Counted from the stretch's first letter, positions 31,236 through 43,683 are shown. The stretch is 56,908 bases of DNA from Fragilaria radians (GCA_900642245.1 CAAAJI010000010.1:163979-220886); one strand, 5' to 3'. Numbers and translations: made by a program. Notes: generated from the letters alone by a model not told the origin.

Positions 31236-32477
31236 TTACTGTATTGCTGTTTTAATCTGACCTTTTGAATGATGTGGGTCCTTCAGGATGCTCTTAATTT
31301 GTTGATTCACAGCTTTGAGTTCTTTTTTTAATTTCAGAATTTGTGTAATCCATCCAGTATCTGGATACTCTCTAAGTCTCATTTTGGCATCTAGGCTGAT
31401 TTGTACTATCCTTGAGTCAATGGTATTTGCCTCTTCATCATTGCCTGCACCTTTGGAGAATTCTTGAATTCGATCAAACAACCTCTCTGCGCGCATTCGA
31501 TTGTATTTGTATTGTAAGTATTTGGTTACGGTTGTCATGTTAGATGAGACAAGTTTACGTTCAAGTGACTTTAACTGAATGCCTGAAGGAGTTTGTACTT
31601 TATATTGAACAAAAAGAGGTTGATGATCCGTGTTCACAGGGGTGTGGTATCCCATTAATTTTGCTTTGATGATTTGGTGATATAGATCACCGGTGCAGAA
31701 AAGTTTGTCCAATATATGATGGCTGTGTTTATAAGTGTCTTGATGATGGAGGTTATATTTTTCTAGGGCGTTTTGTAGGTAATATTTCTCTTGGAAGTTG
31801 GCAAGTATATTATTTGTTTCGTGATGTTCATTGAAATCGCCTCCGACTATGATTTGGAACCCCAATTTTTGTTGTTCTTCTATAACTGTGTTTAAATCAT
31901 CTCGAAACCGTTTCCGAACCATCAAATCTGTGATTTTGTTGACTTGATCTTTATTTGTATTGCTTTGCTGATGATCTAATATCCATCTTTTTTGTTGTGC
32001 AAGTACAGAGATTGAACCTTTGGAAGATTCACTTGTGGGAGGTTGATAGATGCTTAAAATAGCAATTTTCCCTGTTTTCATTCTAAGTTTCGCCCCTGCC
32101 CATCTACCTAGCGGATCTTGAATTTTGTTGCATATGTGTCTTGATAATAGTGGATTTATCCATATTGCTGTGCCTCCCGGTTTGTATTCCGTTTCCGTAA
32201 TGTAATGCGTTTGCGAAGTGATATGCTTGACTCCTGGGTGTCGACGCAATACTTCGTTAATTTTCTCTTTTGCCGCTGAATGTTCAATGTTGGTATTTAA
32301 TTCTTGTGTAAGTAAGACGTCAATTTCTTCATTTTCCATCCATGTAAGCATTTGATGAAGCTTATCTGGTTGTCTTTGAATTTGAAGTCCATTGACATTG
32401 AGTGTAACTATTTTTAAGAAATGTGTCTTACACTTCTTTTCGATCTCTGGCGTATGTTGATGATATGGCTGCTTCAT
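31236..32477 (-). CDS. LINE copy 2: APE-type endonuclease, open frame
   Basis: A 413-codon uninterrupted frame in the endonuclease/exonuclease/phosphatase fold. Motifs in order: IVTLNVNGLQ (Asn), VLLTQELNTN (Glu), KPGGTAIWIN, LSIYQPPTS, GGDFNEHHETN (Asp, Asn) and VNTDHQPLFVQ (Asp-His). All catalytic residues appear present. Residues after about 330 (YKYNRMRAERLFDRIQEF...) are the helical connector towards the reverse transcriptase. The open frame shows little decay of this domain; it is not an independent host gene. Confidence 0.8.
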   Translation of the reverse strand: MKQPYHQHTPEIEKKCKTHFLKIVTLNVNGLQIQRQPDKLHQMLTWMENEEIDVLLTQELNTNIEHSAAKEKINEVLRRHPGVKHITSQTHYITETEYKPGGTAIWINPLLSRHICNKIQDPLGRWAGAKLRMKTGKIAILSIYQPPTSESSKGSISVLAQQKRWILDHQQSNTNKDQVNKITDLMVRKRFRDDLNTVIEEQQKLGFQIIVGGDFNEHHETNNILANFQEKYYLQNALEKYNLHHQDTYKHSHHILDKLFCTGDLYHQIIKAKLMGYHTPVNTDHQPLFVQYKVQTPSGIQLKSLERKLVSSNMTTVTKYLQYKYNRMRAERLFDRIQEFSKGAGNDEEANTIDSRIVQISLDAKMRLREYPDTGWITQILKLKKELKAVNQQIKSILKDPHHSKGQIKTAIQ

Positions 32478-32628
32478 GATGAGTTGTTGAGCTTCCTTTA
32501 ATGTTTGATGGTTGCTTTGAATTGACTGTGTTGGAGATGTGTTGGCTGATGATAGCTGAGTCGGGGAATATGATGTGTCTTCTGATTGCTCAGGGCATGA
32601 TATTGGATGATTTTTTTGAATTCTATGA

Positions 32629-33951
32629 TTAAGGCCTCCGCTTAATCATTGACCCACTACCATTTGCATTTTCTTCCTTTTTTGAATTGTTTTCAACTTG
32701 GTGAGTGGTTAATTTGCTTACTATTTGAATGAGCTTGTCGATTTTTGATTCCATTGCTTCTTTCATTTCTTGAATCATTTTCAATAATTCTTCAATCCTT
32801 TGGCCTTGTGTGTCAATAATTTCCTGTTGTTTGGAATTTTTTTCTTCTGTCTGAGACATCGTGATGTCGGAAGTTGTTTTTTCTTGAGTATCCAGATTGA
32901 ATGTTTGCTCCTGGAATAGTGAAAAGTCTTGAATCTCATGGACTTCTTATCAATTAAGTGATGTACAGTAAGAACATTTTCAACCTGTTTTGCATAATTT
33001 TCCATCACGAAAAACGCTTCCTCTGACACATTATTGATCACAACTGTCCTGAGATTGTTTTGGTGCTGGGCAACCAACGCCACTGCATGTTTAAATGCCT
33101 TTGGATTCATTGCTTTCATGCAGAAGGAAATATAAGTATCTGGCTGATTGGATGTCTTAAACATTATTTTTTCTGCCTTTTTAACGAATTTACTCTCAAC
33201 TTCAATTGCGTATACTGGTACTTGAATTGGCATGTTGTTATTGGTAGAGCTAATAATAGTCTGACAAAGTCAAAATTACGGCATGGAGGGTTCCTGTTTG
33301 GTCCTATCATTGATGTATTCAGCTGCTAAATGCTTTGGATGATGTGCTGGGGAGAATTTGGTGATAAATCCGATGGTGCTGACATCCCACACATCTTGAT
33401 CCCATTCTTGAATAGTAATAAAAGTGTTTCCTGCCATAAGGATCTCCATTATCCCTGGTAAACATTTGATAGCAGATAACGACATTGTAGTTTGGATTGG
33501 TTGGATAACAGTAATCTGATTGTTTACTTTCTTGTAAACTCTTGCTTCTTGTTTTGGATCAAAATGGTTTACATATACGTCTGGATTTTGAAGGGCCATA
33601 ATTGCTGAAGTCTTCAATGTTTCAAAGCGTTTGTTGAGAAGCGCAATCAATTGTAGGAATCGTATTGTAGGTTAGGTTTTGCAAAAGTTGTACATGAAGG
33701 AGATGAGTTGGTTGATTCTCTGGTACTGGGTAACGGATCTTGAGAAGAAGCTGCTGTGTTGAGGATTTTACTTCTCTACGTGGTGGCGTCTTAACAGTAA
33801 CTTCATCATTGTCATTGTCGAACGAAGAGCTGGAGGACGAGAGAACCGCTTTAATCCTAGTTGTCTGAGCTTTAGAGGACTTCAATACCTTCCTGGGAGT
33901 GGGGTCGTTGGAGTGCTGCTTCTGCTTGGTCTTAGAGGAGGAGAGCAACAT
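32629..33951 (-). pseudogene. LINE copy 2: ORF1 relic
   Basis: Frames 33622-33951 (basic, Ser-rich start at an ATG at 33951), 33276-33650, 32781-33233 and 32629-32859 together cover one protein. It has a conserved middle segment NNLRTVVINNVSEEAFFVME and a C-terminal coiled coil (QEIIDTQGQRIEELLKMIQE) followed by a basic tail ending IKRRP. Copy 1 has the same layout. I do not recognise the middle domain; no zinc knuckle or RRM is visible. Confidence 0.7.
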
Positions 33952-34016
33952 GGTGAGATCTTTCGAATTTTTACTACTTTAGGGTTAACCTTTCTGATTT
34001 TTTGTTCCTAAAATTA

Positions 34017-34034
34017 TCCCTTTGAAGGGATATA
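34017..34034. repeat. LINE copy 2 target-site duplication, right
   Basis: tccctttgaagggatata, perfect match to 27106-27123. Confidence 0.88.
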
Positions 34035-34931
34035 GCACAGAGGGATGGGAAACCCTTTTGCATCAGACTTCGAGAGGTACAACTTGTTCCTGAACTTTGG
34101 ATTAATCTCTGCATTCTCCACAACACTCTCTAGAATGAATTCGAATCAGATGCGATGGCTTAATCATTCCATTCAAAAAGGGGACTAGAAGGGCTCCTAA
34201 CCTTTGATGGACAATTCTGAGATAAAATTGGACGTCAAGAAACTACACAAAGATTTAGGACGCTTTTGAGAAGAAAGTATGCAAAAGATAACTAGTTGGA
34301 AGATTTCAAAATCGAAATATTGTGCAACAGACAAGGCAAAACAGAAAAAAAGTTAACATATATTGGACCTAGCTAGATCCCAGAAAAGAGACTTATGTCT
34401 AGGAGTAGAAATAAAAGTATAATATCATGTTTCCTTTATGGATGAGTTTTAGTTTTCTCTAAGAGTATGAGGAACGTTGCAGCAGTCTAAACCGTCCATG
34501 ACAGATTGGGATACGTTGCTTGAATTCTGCTTAAATTTGTTGATCCATCCAGTGAATGATTACTATGCAGTATGCCTCAAATTTCAATTGTGTAAGTTGG
34601 AGTGCGGATATTTCTAGACCCATGCCATGCTTAGCATACTTTCGATGTCTTGAGTTGTGTAACTCAATAGTTACTTCTGAAAAAATTCTACCTATTTAAG
34701 ACATTCCAATCTCCAAATCAGCTATGCAAAATATTACAAAAGTAATGTCGGAATCATGAAAATGATGTGCTACGTTTTCTGAATGTTTCTATAGATTTCA
34801 TCTCAATATCATGAACGATAAGACATGAGATTCAATTTGCAATGCTTTGAATACAATCGATAGCTATCTCGCGAGTGCAAGTAGTATCAATCAATCGAAA
34901 GGCATCATTGTAATTACTTAGAACTCTAAAT
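34035..34931. other. Gap with no supported gene
   Basis: About 0.9 kb between the LINE and the cullin stop codon, with no frame of 60 codons. It holds the cullin 3' UTR. Confidence 0.45.
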
Positions 34932-37367
34932 TTACGCTACGTATTGATAGATTCGTCGGTCATCGTCCTTGCGCTCTAAATACTCACGCTCAATTAAGCT
35001 TTCGATTCGTTTCTTAATAAATTGAGGGGTCGGAGAAAATCGAGTACTCAGTTGCTTACTAACCTCAGCAATCAGATCATTGTGACTTAGAGTTTTCCGC
35101 GCTTTCATGATTCTGACAATACCTGCTTCCACCAGATGACGACGGTCTTCTTCCACAGGCGCAGGAACAGCACCACTTGTTTCTGCAGCCCCGACATCAG
35201 CGTTATCTCGACCTACCGAAGACTCTTTGACAAGAGGAATCCGAACCTTTTTGAGTTTACTTGTATATTCCGCATTAAACGAGAAAGCGTCACAATCTGA
35301 CATAATACCACGACCTTTGCTGCTTTTCTTCAAGATACGATGTTTTGGTGTACACAATGAAATTAGATGGCGCCGTAGCTCGATGTCAGGAATTTGAGTT
35401 TGCGTTCTGATATCTGCCAATGTCAATGAGTCAACTTTATTAAATAAGAGTAGTATACACATTTGATACGTAGAAACTTGTAAATCATGTCGTCTGAGAT
35501 TTGGCTCTGTCCCAAAGACAGCTTTGATGTCTGCTGATCCTGCCGAGGTTTGCCAAGAAAGTTTTCGTCCTGTGTGTTTTTGAAGGTAAAACTTCGAGAA
35601 ATGGTCAATGGAATTTTGAACTGGAATTGGAAGTGTGCAAGGCTTCACATTTTGGGATGGCCAATACCCATTTGTTAACACATCAACCTCAATGTCTACT
35701 ACATTGGTCTCATTTGTTCGAGGGTCCAAAAATAGTTTGTGCGAGTTGTAGGAGTCTCTCATTTCTTTCGAGATGCGCATATCGTTGAACATACCCTCCA
35801 GCTTACTTGTAAATTGATAACCACATTCAGCTTTTAGCAAACTAACCATGGCGCGCTCTGCTTCATCGCTGACTGACCGTCCGCCGAGAAGTCTCTTAGC
35901 TAGGTGTTGCTTATAGAAGGCCTCAAAGACATCTTTATCCGACAAGTATCGAAAAACAATTATTACCTTTTGCAACTGTTCGTTGGTCTCAGTCTCCGTG
36001 GCTCCACGAAGTCCCGATCGCAACAATTCATCAACGTACATTGCTAGACAAGATGCAGCCCTTGTGTCTTCATTGAGGAAATCTTCGAACGATTCTTTCA
36101 TTCTCTTTTGCGCTCGCTTTTCTGCTCTAAACGAAATGGTAACAACCTTTTGGTAACGATCGCGCATGGATAAAACACCCCTTACAAATGCCGAGGGATC
36201 TGCGGCCCCTCTCTCTTGGTCACTGATCAAGATTTTTCCATCCGCCTTGATTCTTTCCGCTAGTGCATCGCGTAAGTAATCGACGGAAGATGGAACACGA
36301 AAGAATAAGTCGTACATGTCTCTCATTTGGTTTAGCTTTGTTTCTTCTTTCAATAGTGCAGAAAATCCAGAGTTCTCCATGTCGACCAAAGTCCTAGCGT
36401 GTCGTTCTATCAACTCTTTCTGCACCATACTATGTAACTGTGATTCAGTTGTGGATGGTAGTGCCAAAGAAATTGCACGATCTCGTTCTTCGTCTATTCT
36501 TGTGGTTGCCTTTACAACGTAATCAACTGCTGTGTTAACACTCAAATATGAGAGGGATTCTTGAGCATAGAATTCTTGTGTGGTTCCCAAAAAGTGTGCT
36601 TCAAAGTCTCGTTCGTAAACACTGGAATTATCAGCTTGGCCCAATTCCAGTAGCATTCCTAGATTTGCCTTGAGTAGAGATCGATCTTCCGTCAATAGTC
36701 CAGAGCGTTCTGAGGCAATGGCATTGAGCAAAAGATCAGTGACACGTAGCTGCACACGGGGATGTTCCCAGATGGTAATGCGAAAGAGATGAAGACCCAA
36801 CTCATACACTGGTCTACGCCTCTGAGAAGGAACATAGGTTCGGTCCATATACATGAGAATGTCGCGTATCATGATCATAGTAATTTGATGTTCCTTCCAT
36901 GTTGTGGCAATTTCTTCCAAAAGTAGTGAATCCGAAACATTCTGAAGGCGTCCGACAGTAGAGAGTAAATTAGAACTAATCTTTTCAGAGACTCCATCGT
37001 ACAAAAGTGTCCCATGTTTGTGAAGCACCAAGTTATAAGCATTTCGATAAAGCTCCTCAAAGGAAAGTTGTGATGCATTTCTATTGTAAATTTCATCAAT
37101 AGCATTGGCTAGAGCCTCCCATGTTTGTACTGCAGCACTGCTATCCATGGGAACATGTTGACGAAAAGACTGCAAATAGTTGAAAAGAGATGAGTGAGAG
37201 ATGCTTGAAATCAAACGTTACATAAATTGATCTTGATGCCACCCTTTTCGTACGGTGCAGTATGCAAATGCCTACTTGCAACTTTGGGCTGCCATGGATG
37301 GAATTCAAACGAAATTAGTATTTGCAATCCTTACCTTGATTGTGAATTTCTTTTTCGAATCCGCCAT
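34932..37367 (-). CDS. CUL3: Cullin-3, E3 ubiquitin ligase scaffold, two exons
   Basis: Cullin-3 links BTB-domain substrate adaptors to RBX1 and the E2. Exon 2 (34932-37169) covers nearly the whole protein. The adaptor-binding N-terminus WEALANAIDEIYNRNASQLSFEELYRNAYNLVLHKHGTL is characteristic of CUL3. The cullin-homology region follows (FRYLSDKDVFEAFYKQHLAKRLL, KLEGMFNDMRISKEM), then the winged helix with the neddylation site IVRIMKARK and the C-terminus RRIYQYVA. A tiny exon 1 (37335-37367) encodes MADSKKKFTIK before a GTAAGG donor, and the 165-nt intron ends TTTGCAG. Joined, they give MADSKKKFTIKSFRQHVPMD, which fits the usual basic CUL3 N-terminus better than the in-exon start at 37214. 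Spliced length is 756 residues, with the neddylated Lys at about 700. Confidence 0.92.
37170..37334 (-). other. Cullin-3 intron
   Basis: 165 nt, GTAAGG donor and TTTGCAG acceptor, phase 0. It joins an 11-codon first exon to the main exon. The ATG at 37214 lies inside it and would give an unnatural N-terminus. Confidence 0.75.
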
Positions 37368-40300
37368 TGTTATTCTTACCCCTCAGAGACAGATAAAAAA
37401 AGGGAGGCAATGCTTTGGGTAGCGGTGTCAGAGAGGTATTTGCAACGATTTCTTGTATCGTACACTTACAGCAACTGCTTTCATTAGACCGTTATCACGG
37501 AATGAACCCTGGACAAGAACTAAGTTTTTTCACCAGAAAAAGACCTCGAAAAGGAATTTTCCCGTTTTATAATTCCACCCATTTTGTTTTTTGTGATTGT
37601 CATGATTGTACCTTTGATCCTGCAATGTGAGCAGTCATGAAGTAAGAATACATTCACGTTTACGGCTGACAACGTTCCAACCATTTGCTCAAAGTAAAAA
37701 GCTATCAGACCTTACAGCGTCTCGAAAATAAAAGCAAAATTTTAACAAGCATGTTGGATTCCAACCTTGCCACTTTCCTGACTATGAAGGAAAATATGAT
37801 GGCAGATATTCACATATTGTAATGTTTGCTGTTTCCCCCTTCTCAATGAACTTATTTCCAAGTATAACATTGTTGCATAAGCCCTTTTCTAATTTGGATT
37901 GTGTACTTCTATCTTCATACCGATCGAAGATGGGGAGAGTTGCACTTTGCTCAACTTCTAAAGTGCATGTTTCAATTGTCAAATATACAAAACTTAGCGG
38001 TAATATCGCTGAGTCTGCAAGTGTATACCAAAATGCTATCATTACATGCTTGAGAAATATCCAACATATAGTAAGCCAATCCTATCCAAATAATACCCTG
38101 TTGGAGAATGAAAACAGTGGATAAAGTTTGATTTATTTGTTGGTGGATTCAACCATTGTGTTGACATATCTTTTCAGGAATATCTGCATCTGTGAATTCT
38201 CCAAATATTCTAACAATTTAGTGATGCTTAATATTGCTTATAAATGAAGAAGATCATTTAAACATCTTTTCAGGACCCTCATATCAATACGGTAGGAATA
38301 ACTATTACAGATTCCTAAGTAACAAACAGGAATCTATCAAGATCACAAAGTCTAAATGTTAAGTGTCGAATCTAACACGTAAGCTAAAGTGACTACGTGG
38401 TCAAGAAACACATTGCAAATGATTCACAAGAGATGTAGGATAAAGTAACTTTTAAATCATAATTTACAATTTGTATAAACTCTTAAAGCAGCGTAGGGCA
38501 AAAGACAGCTAGGTATATCTGAGTTTTTGGACAAAGCGGGAATGGTAATGATAGCACTCTATTTCAATGATTTCCGAACTGTAATGGTAATTTAGAAGTA
38601 GTGCATATGCTTCAATTAGTATGGATAACATTATATGGACTAGCCCTAAAATTGGGAGAAATTATGTTTTTAGTTTAAAACATCTGTGTTGTTGCTTCAA
38701 GTTACCAAGAGAAGAAGCACAATGAAATTAAGTAAATACTATGTAGATGTGGCTATTACAGCAAAGACTTTACGCGCAGTATGCATCAAAACTGAAGAAA
38801 ATGTAAATGGAGTATTTAAGAAGTACATGAACATCACTCTGTTGCAGAGTCGGTTATACATCAATAAAGTTGATGAGACGTAATCGGGATAGCCAGTAAT
38901 TAGTTCAAATTCCTTAATTCATTTTATCAAATCCTTTTTATGAGATGTTGTTCAAGCTCAGCCATCTTTGATGCAAGACAAATTTAAAGCATCTCGTTGC
39001 TCACTTCTATTATTGCGATAGTAGTTGACTACACCAGTAACCTGGCGAAGTTCTTTTCTGGTTTTTGAGGCCTTTCAGATTAAGTATAGAGTGAATCCGT
39101 TTGTGTATTGGTTGATTACATCCTCTGTTATTCCAATAACACAGCTATTCCATTTGCTCTACAAATATAGCAGACTTTGACGTATTGACTCTCACAGCAG
39201 CGACTGAAAGCCTTTTGGAAACATTTCTAACTTCAGTAGATGATCTTCGAAGCATTTGTTTCGTATCTAACAACAATGCGTCAAGATTGGTCTATCCATG
39301 TATTCCATACGTTACACCATCTTGATCATGACATTTTTATGTAGGAGCGTTTTCAAGTTACATAGGTAACTGCTTATACTGGTAAGTACAACAGTACATC
39401 GCGTTTGTGAATCTTCATCTAGCTTTATGATATACTAACCATGTAAGATGATAGAGATTCCCTATTTTTCATCGTTATATACAGCTTTACTATTGCAAGT
39501 ATAGATAATTCCTAATGGCTCGTGAAAATCCTGACCAACAATCATGCCGCATTTGCTGGATGACGCAGAACAGTCACCCTCAAGAGAAACCCAAAAAAGT
39601 TGTTTCTTACGGTTGGCTTTGGGAGATGATCTAAAGCCAAATCATAGATGGAACACAAAATACCGTCAAATAGTTTTAAATGTTTTCACCATGTCTGATA
39701 AGTTGTTTTGGGCTGTTTGTCTCTACTATAAAGCTGCTGAAAACACCCGTATCTGCCAATGCTCTGAGCAATTGTTTTTGACATTAAGGCGCGCTAGTAA
39801 TTCCCTAGTGGGATAAGGTGATTTCTAAGCATCAATAGGTATTTGTTAGGAAGCTTGCATCTTTGCCTCTCCCACTTCCCCATCAAAGTGAAAACCATAA
39901 TCTGTACCAGGCTCTCAATTTCACGTAAGGATATCAGCCACTTGATAAACACCTCAGAGCAAGTGACATTCAAGATAGCTCGTACTCTTAATCCTGAAGA
40001 ATTCTATGCAGCACAAAGAAACATTAAACAGTGTTGTATTCTTTTACGCGTAGATTTTAAGTAGCTGAGTCAAATTGGGTCAGTTCAAACCTAATATCCT
40101 ATATAGTAAATGATACGATCTTCTTTGCAAAAGTATATAATTCCTTTCATCATCTTTTCCTTTTTGGATAATGCAAAAGTTTACCAACTATTTCAATCGT
40201 AACAATAAACGTCATTACCGTTATCCCATAAAATTACAAATTGTTCCACGTTTAGGGATAAAGAGGGCCCCATATGCAGTTTTTAGATATGATTTACTTG

Positions 40301-40676
40301 AAGATCCATAATACCGTTGTTATGCGAGTAGAAGAAAAATAATATCCATTTTTAGCCTACTGCTACAAATTCTCAGGAAAAATGTATTATAATGGGAATA
40401 CGTGAAGTATGGAACTGCCTGGGATTGCACTGAATGACGAAGTCAACTTCCGTTTCTTGAATGGAAATTTGACTTTGTCCTCTATTTTGATAGGCACCGA
40501 ATACCACCAACCATCCAAAGCAGAGGTTTCGATTTTGCGAAGAGCTGCGAAGAACAAGTATATATAAGGGAAGTCGAAAAGATACGAAAACCCGTTTTTG
40601 AGAGGTCAGAATCTTTCTAAGATTTGTACCATAAATCAAAGTTTGTGACAAACACTTTCACATTCACAAAGGAGCC
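37368..40676. other. Long gap with no supported gene
   Basis: About 3.3 kb between the cullin-3 and GSIII starts, which point away from each other, so both promoters lie here. Frames such as 37782-38042 (minus), 37822-38124 (plus), 38686-38883 (plus) and 39544-39816 (plus) have no family features. I saw no transposon ends. Confidence 0.5.
40558..40569 (+). promoter_or_regulatory. Possible TATA box of the GSIII gene
   Basis: GTATATATAAGG lies about 110 bp upstream of the GSIII start codon, a plausible distance for a TATA element with a short leader. Position and sequence only; the start of transcription is not known. Confidence 0.4.
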
Positions 40677-42952
40677 ATGATCGCAACTTCTAGTGCAGCA
40701 CGTTTCTTGGCACGCCGTACATTTGCACCTTCTATTGTTGGCGCACGTGCATTTGCTTCTCTAGATGCATACCAAGATTTTGGAAAGAATGTCTTCACTG
40801 GAAAAGTAGCTGATGATTACCTGAAAAAGTATGGAGCAAGTAGTGCCATTCTCAACAATCCTGCATGGGTCAAGACGCATGCTGATGTCGTTGCAAATGC
40901 AGTATTTGATTGGTGAGTGGCTCTTGAATGTCTTTGAGTGCGGACCTTACTTTACGCTTGTGCCGTTATTCAAGTTCGATCCTTTGAAAGATTGCTACAG
41001 TAGTTGGACATGGAAAACTAATCTTTTGATTTCATTTTAGGGCTACTGAAAACGGAGCTAATGTCTACTGCCATTGGTTTCAACCCATGGCATCTTCTGG
41101 TGTCCGACATGGACAGTCCGGTCAAGTGCAAAACATCATGCTCGAGTTCAACTCTGAGAATGAGGTTGTGCAAGATTTCAAGGGCAAGACCCTCATCAAG
41201 GGTGAAACCGATGGTTCGTCTTATCCTAATGGAGGACTTCGAGGAACTCACCGTGCCGGAGGGTACCTCGCAATCGACACCTCCTCACCTATTGTACTTC
41301 GAGGAGACACTATCTTCATCCCCTCCGTTTTTGTCTCTTATTACGGAGCAGCACTTGACGAAAAGACACCTCTCCTTCGTGCCAACAACGCGCTCAACAA
41401 AGAAGGAAGTCGTCTTCTCTCCAAGCTCGGCCTAGATGTTTCCAGCGGTATTCGCACGAACATTGGACTTGAACAGGAAATCTTCCTTGTGCCTCGTGAC
41501 GCCTACTACAAGCGTCCTGATCTTCAAATGGCTGGTCGTACTGTAATTGGAAAGGATGCTCCTCGTGGACAGGAGATGTGTGACCACTACATGGCACCTC
41601 TCTCCTCATCCACTCCAGCACTCGCTTGCATGCAAGAGATCCAAGATGAATGCTGGCGCATGGGTATTCCATTGAAGACTCGTCATCGTGAGGTTGCACC
41701 TAATCAGTTCGAGTTTGCCCCTCTATTTGGAACTAATACTACTCAAATCGACCAAAACCTTTGGGTTATGCAAATCATCGAAGAAGTCGCAGCAAGACAT
41801 GGACTTGCTGCCCTTCTTCAAGAGAAGCCTTTCAATAACGTCAATGGTTCTGGCAAGCATAACAATTGGTCAATTGCAACCAATAGTGGTGTTAATCTTC
41901 TCAATCCTGCCCAACTTCAAAAAGCATCTGGAAATGATCTTGCTTTCCCTGTTGTCATGGCCGCAATTGTCTCTGCCGTTGACGAACACGGTGATTTAAT
42001 GAGAATGGCTATCGCTTCTCCTGGAAATGACTTCCGTCTTGGAGCATGTGAAGCACCACCAGCTATCGTCTCAACATATTTGGGTGACGACATGACCAAT
42101 TACCTAGACGCATTCCGTAATGGTGACAATGCCATGTACAAGCCTACTGTGAAAACCATCGATCTAGGATGCGCTGAAATTCTTCCTTTCGAAGTCCCTG
42201 CAGAAGATCGTAACAGAACATCTCCATTCCCATACGGTGGTGCTCGTTTCGAGTTCCGCGCTGTGGGATCGTCTCAAAACGTATCCATGGTTAACACAGT
42301 TCTCAATACCATCACTGCTGAGAAATTCGCAGAATTTGCCGATCGTATTGAGGCTGGAGAAGATGCTGCCACTATTGCTCGTGAAGCTCTTAACAAGCAC
42401 TGGAAGGTGGTCTTCAACGGAGACAATTACGATGAGAATAACCAAAAAATGCTAACTGATAGAGGACTTTGGCGTATCGACTCTGGAGTTGAGGCAATCG
42501 CAGCAATTACCAAAGAGAAGAACACTGCTCTCTTCGAGAAAATGGGAGTTCTCAGTGCTGATGAATGTGTTGCACGTCAAGATATTCTACACAGTCACTA
42601 CACAGGAACAGTAGAAATGGAAGCACGCACTCTTATTGATATGATCAATCAGCACATTATTCCATCAGTCAAGAAAGCCGGCGTTGGACCTCTTGCCGAT
42701 TTGGAAGCAGCCGTTGTAAAGATTGCTGCTGCTCTTAAGGGAATCCATGCTGCAGATGGAGCATACGAAGCCGCAAAGCTTGCACGTGTTCTTCGTTTGG
42801 AAACAATGATTGATATTCGTGGAGTTTGCGATGCTGCAGAAGAAGTTGTGCCTGAAGATTTGTGGACTCTTGCCACTTACAAGGAACTTTTATTCCTTGA
42901 TTCACACACTGCTTCAGAATCAATGGGTCCTGAAAACTATTATCCAGAATAA
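40677..42952 (+). CDS. GSIII: Type III glutamine synthetase, mitochondrial, two exons
   Basis: Makes glutamine from glutamate, ammonium and ATP. Exon 1 is 40677-40912; a 128-nt intron (GTGAGT to TTTTAG, 40913-41040) is followed by exon 2, 41041-42952. The junction rebuilds a Trp codon (VFDW-ATENGA). The spliced product is 715 residues, normal for GSIII and far longer than GSII. Visible family blocks include YCHWFQPMASSGVRHGQSG, NIGLEQEIFLVPRDAYYKRPD, KTRHREVAPNQFEFAPLFG, NNVNGSGKHNNWSIATNSG (ATP/glutamate site) and RNRTSPFPYGGARFEFRAVGSSQ. The N-terminus MIATSSAARFLARRTFAPSIVGARAFAS lacks acidic residues and is rich in Arg, Ala and Ser: a mitochondrial presequence. Diatom GSIII is known to be mitochondrial, where it would recapture photorespiratory or catabolic ammonium. 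Confidence 0.95.
40913..41040 (+). other. GSIII intron
   Basis: 128 nt, donor GTGAGT and acceptor TTTTAG. It splits a Trp codon and lies just after the presequence and the first 40 or so residues of the mature protein. Confidence 0.9.
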
Positions 42953-43683
42953 GCATATCAAGTTATCGGAAGAATGAAAGAAGTAAAAGTGATCGGATGG
43001 ATTGAATGAAAGCAAATAAAGTTTGAATAAGGTTTTGAGAGAGAAAATTAATGAAAGTAGTGAAATATTTTTGTAATACCTTAGCATGAGATTGTGTAAC
43101 ATCATCGATTGGACATTTGACAATGCGATCGATTTCTGGGAAGTAGTTTTACTTAGTGAGTTATGTCATCGTGTTCTTGAAAACTAACTTCATATGGTGA
43201 TAACCTTTCTGATAAAACAAATCAGTACTTATTTTTGGATTTCAAAAGTATATACCGAGCTGAAAACCTTTCTGATTGTCTAAGGCAACCAAAGAAAATA
43301 GTGATTGCTTGTTCCATTTGTTTATTTGCTATTGAGCTTAATTGAAAAATATATTTTTGCTTTGTGGTTTGTGAACAATTTTGCCTTCTATGACAACCTT
43401 TGTAAGTCCTTCTATTCTTGTTTTGTATGTATGACTGGACGAACTCTTAATTGTCTTCAAAAGATTGACATGCACTATGAACTTTTTGCCATGAGTGTTA
43501 CAATTGTTGTAACGTTTCTTCATTGCTTTGCTGTAGAGTATTGCGTTTGAAGATCTATCGTTACTTGGGCTTACGGAAGGTAGTTGCTATAACTTAATTG
43601 CTATTAATGAAAGGGAATGTAAAAGGATAAATGTATATGGAGTGTTTCGGGAATCCGGTATACCTACTTAAAACTAAAGAGAA
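42953..43683. other. Convergent intergenic region
   Basis: Separates the stop codons of the GSIII gene (plus) and the large membrane protein gene (minus). Short frames here (43305-43550 plus, 43338-43523 minus) have no family features. It should hold both 3' UTRs. Confidence 0.45.

Larger units (their letters stand above)
27124..34016 (-). mobile_element. LINE copy 2 (EN-RT-RNase H type)
   Basis: A full-length minus-strand non-LTR retrotransposon of 6,893 bp with a perfect 18-bp target duplication, so younger or better preserved than copy 1. The order is leader with TTAACCCTAA, ORF1 (33951 to 32629), then ORF2: endonuclease (32477-31236), reverse transcriptase (31205-29116), RNase H (28573-28031), zinc knuckle (27922-27247). 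The 3' UTR contains TCCCGTGTGAGGC and ends TTGCTAGT. The endonuclease frame is intact over 413 codons and RNase H over 180, but ORF1 and the reverse transcriptase are frameshifted. Confidence 0.88.

Noticed and set aside
37782..38124. Overlapping frames on both strands
   Set aside because: Each is the shadow of the other and neither has family features.
41394..41699. 101-codon minus-strand frame within GSIII
   Set aside because: Antisense to a strongly conserved enzyme block; no support.
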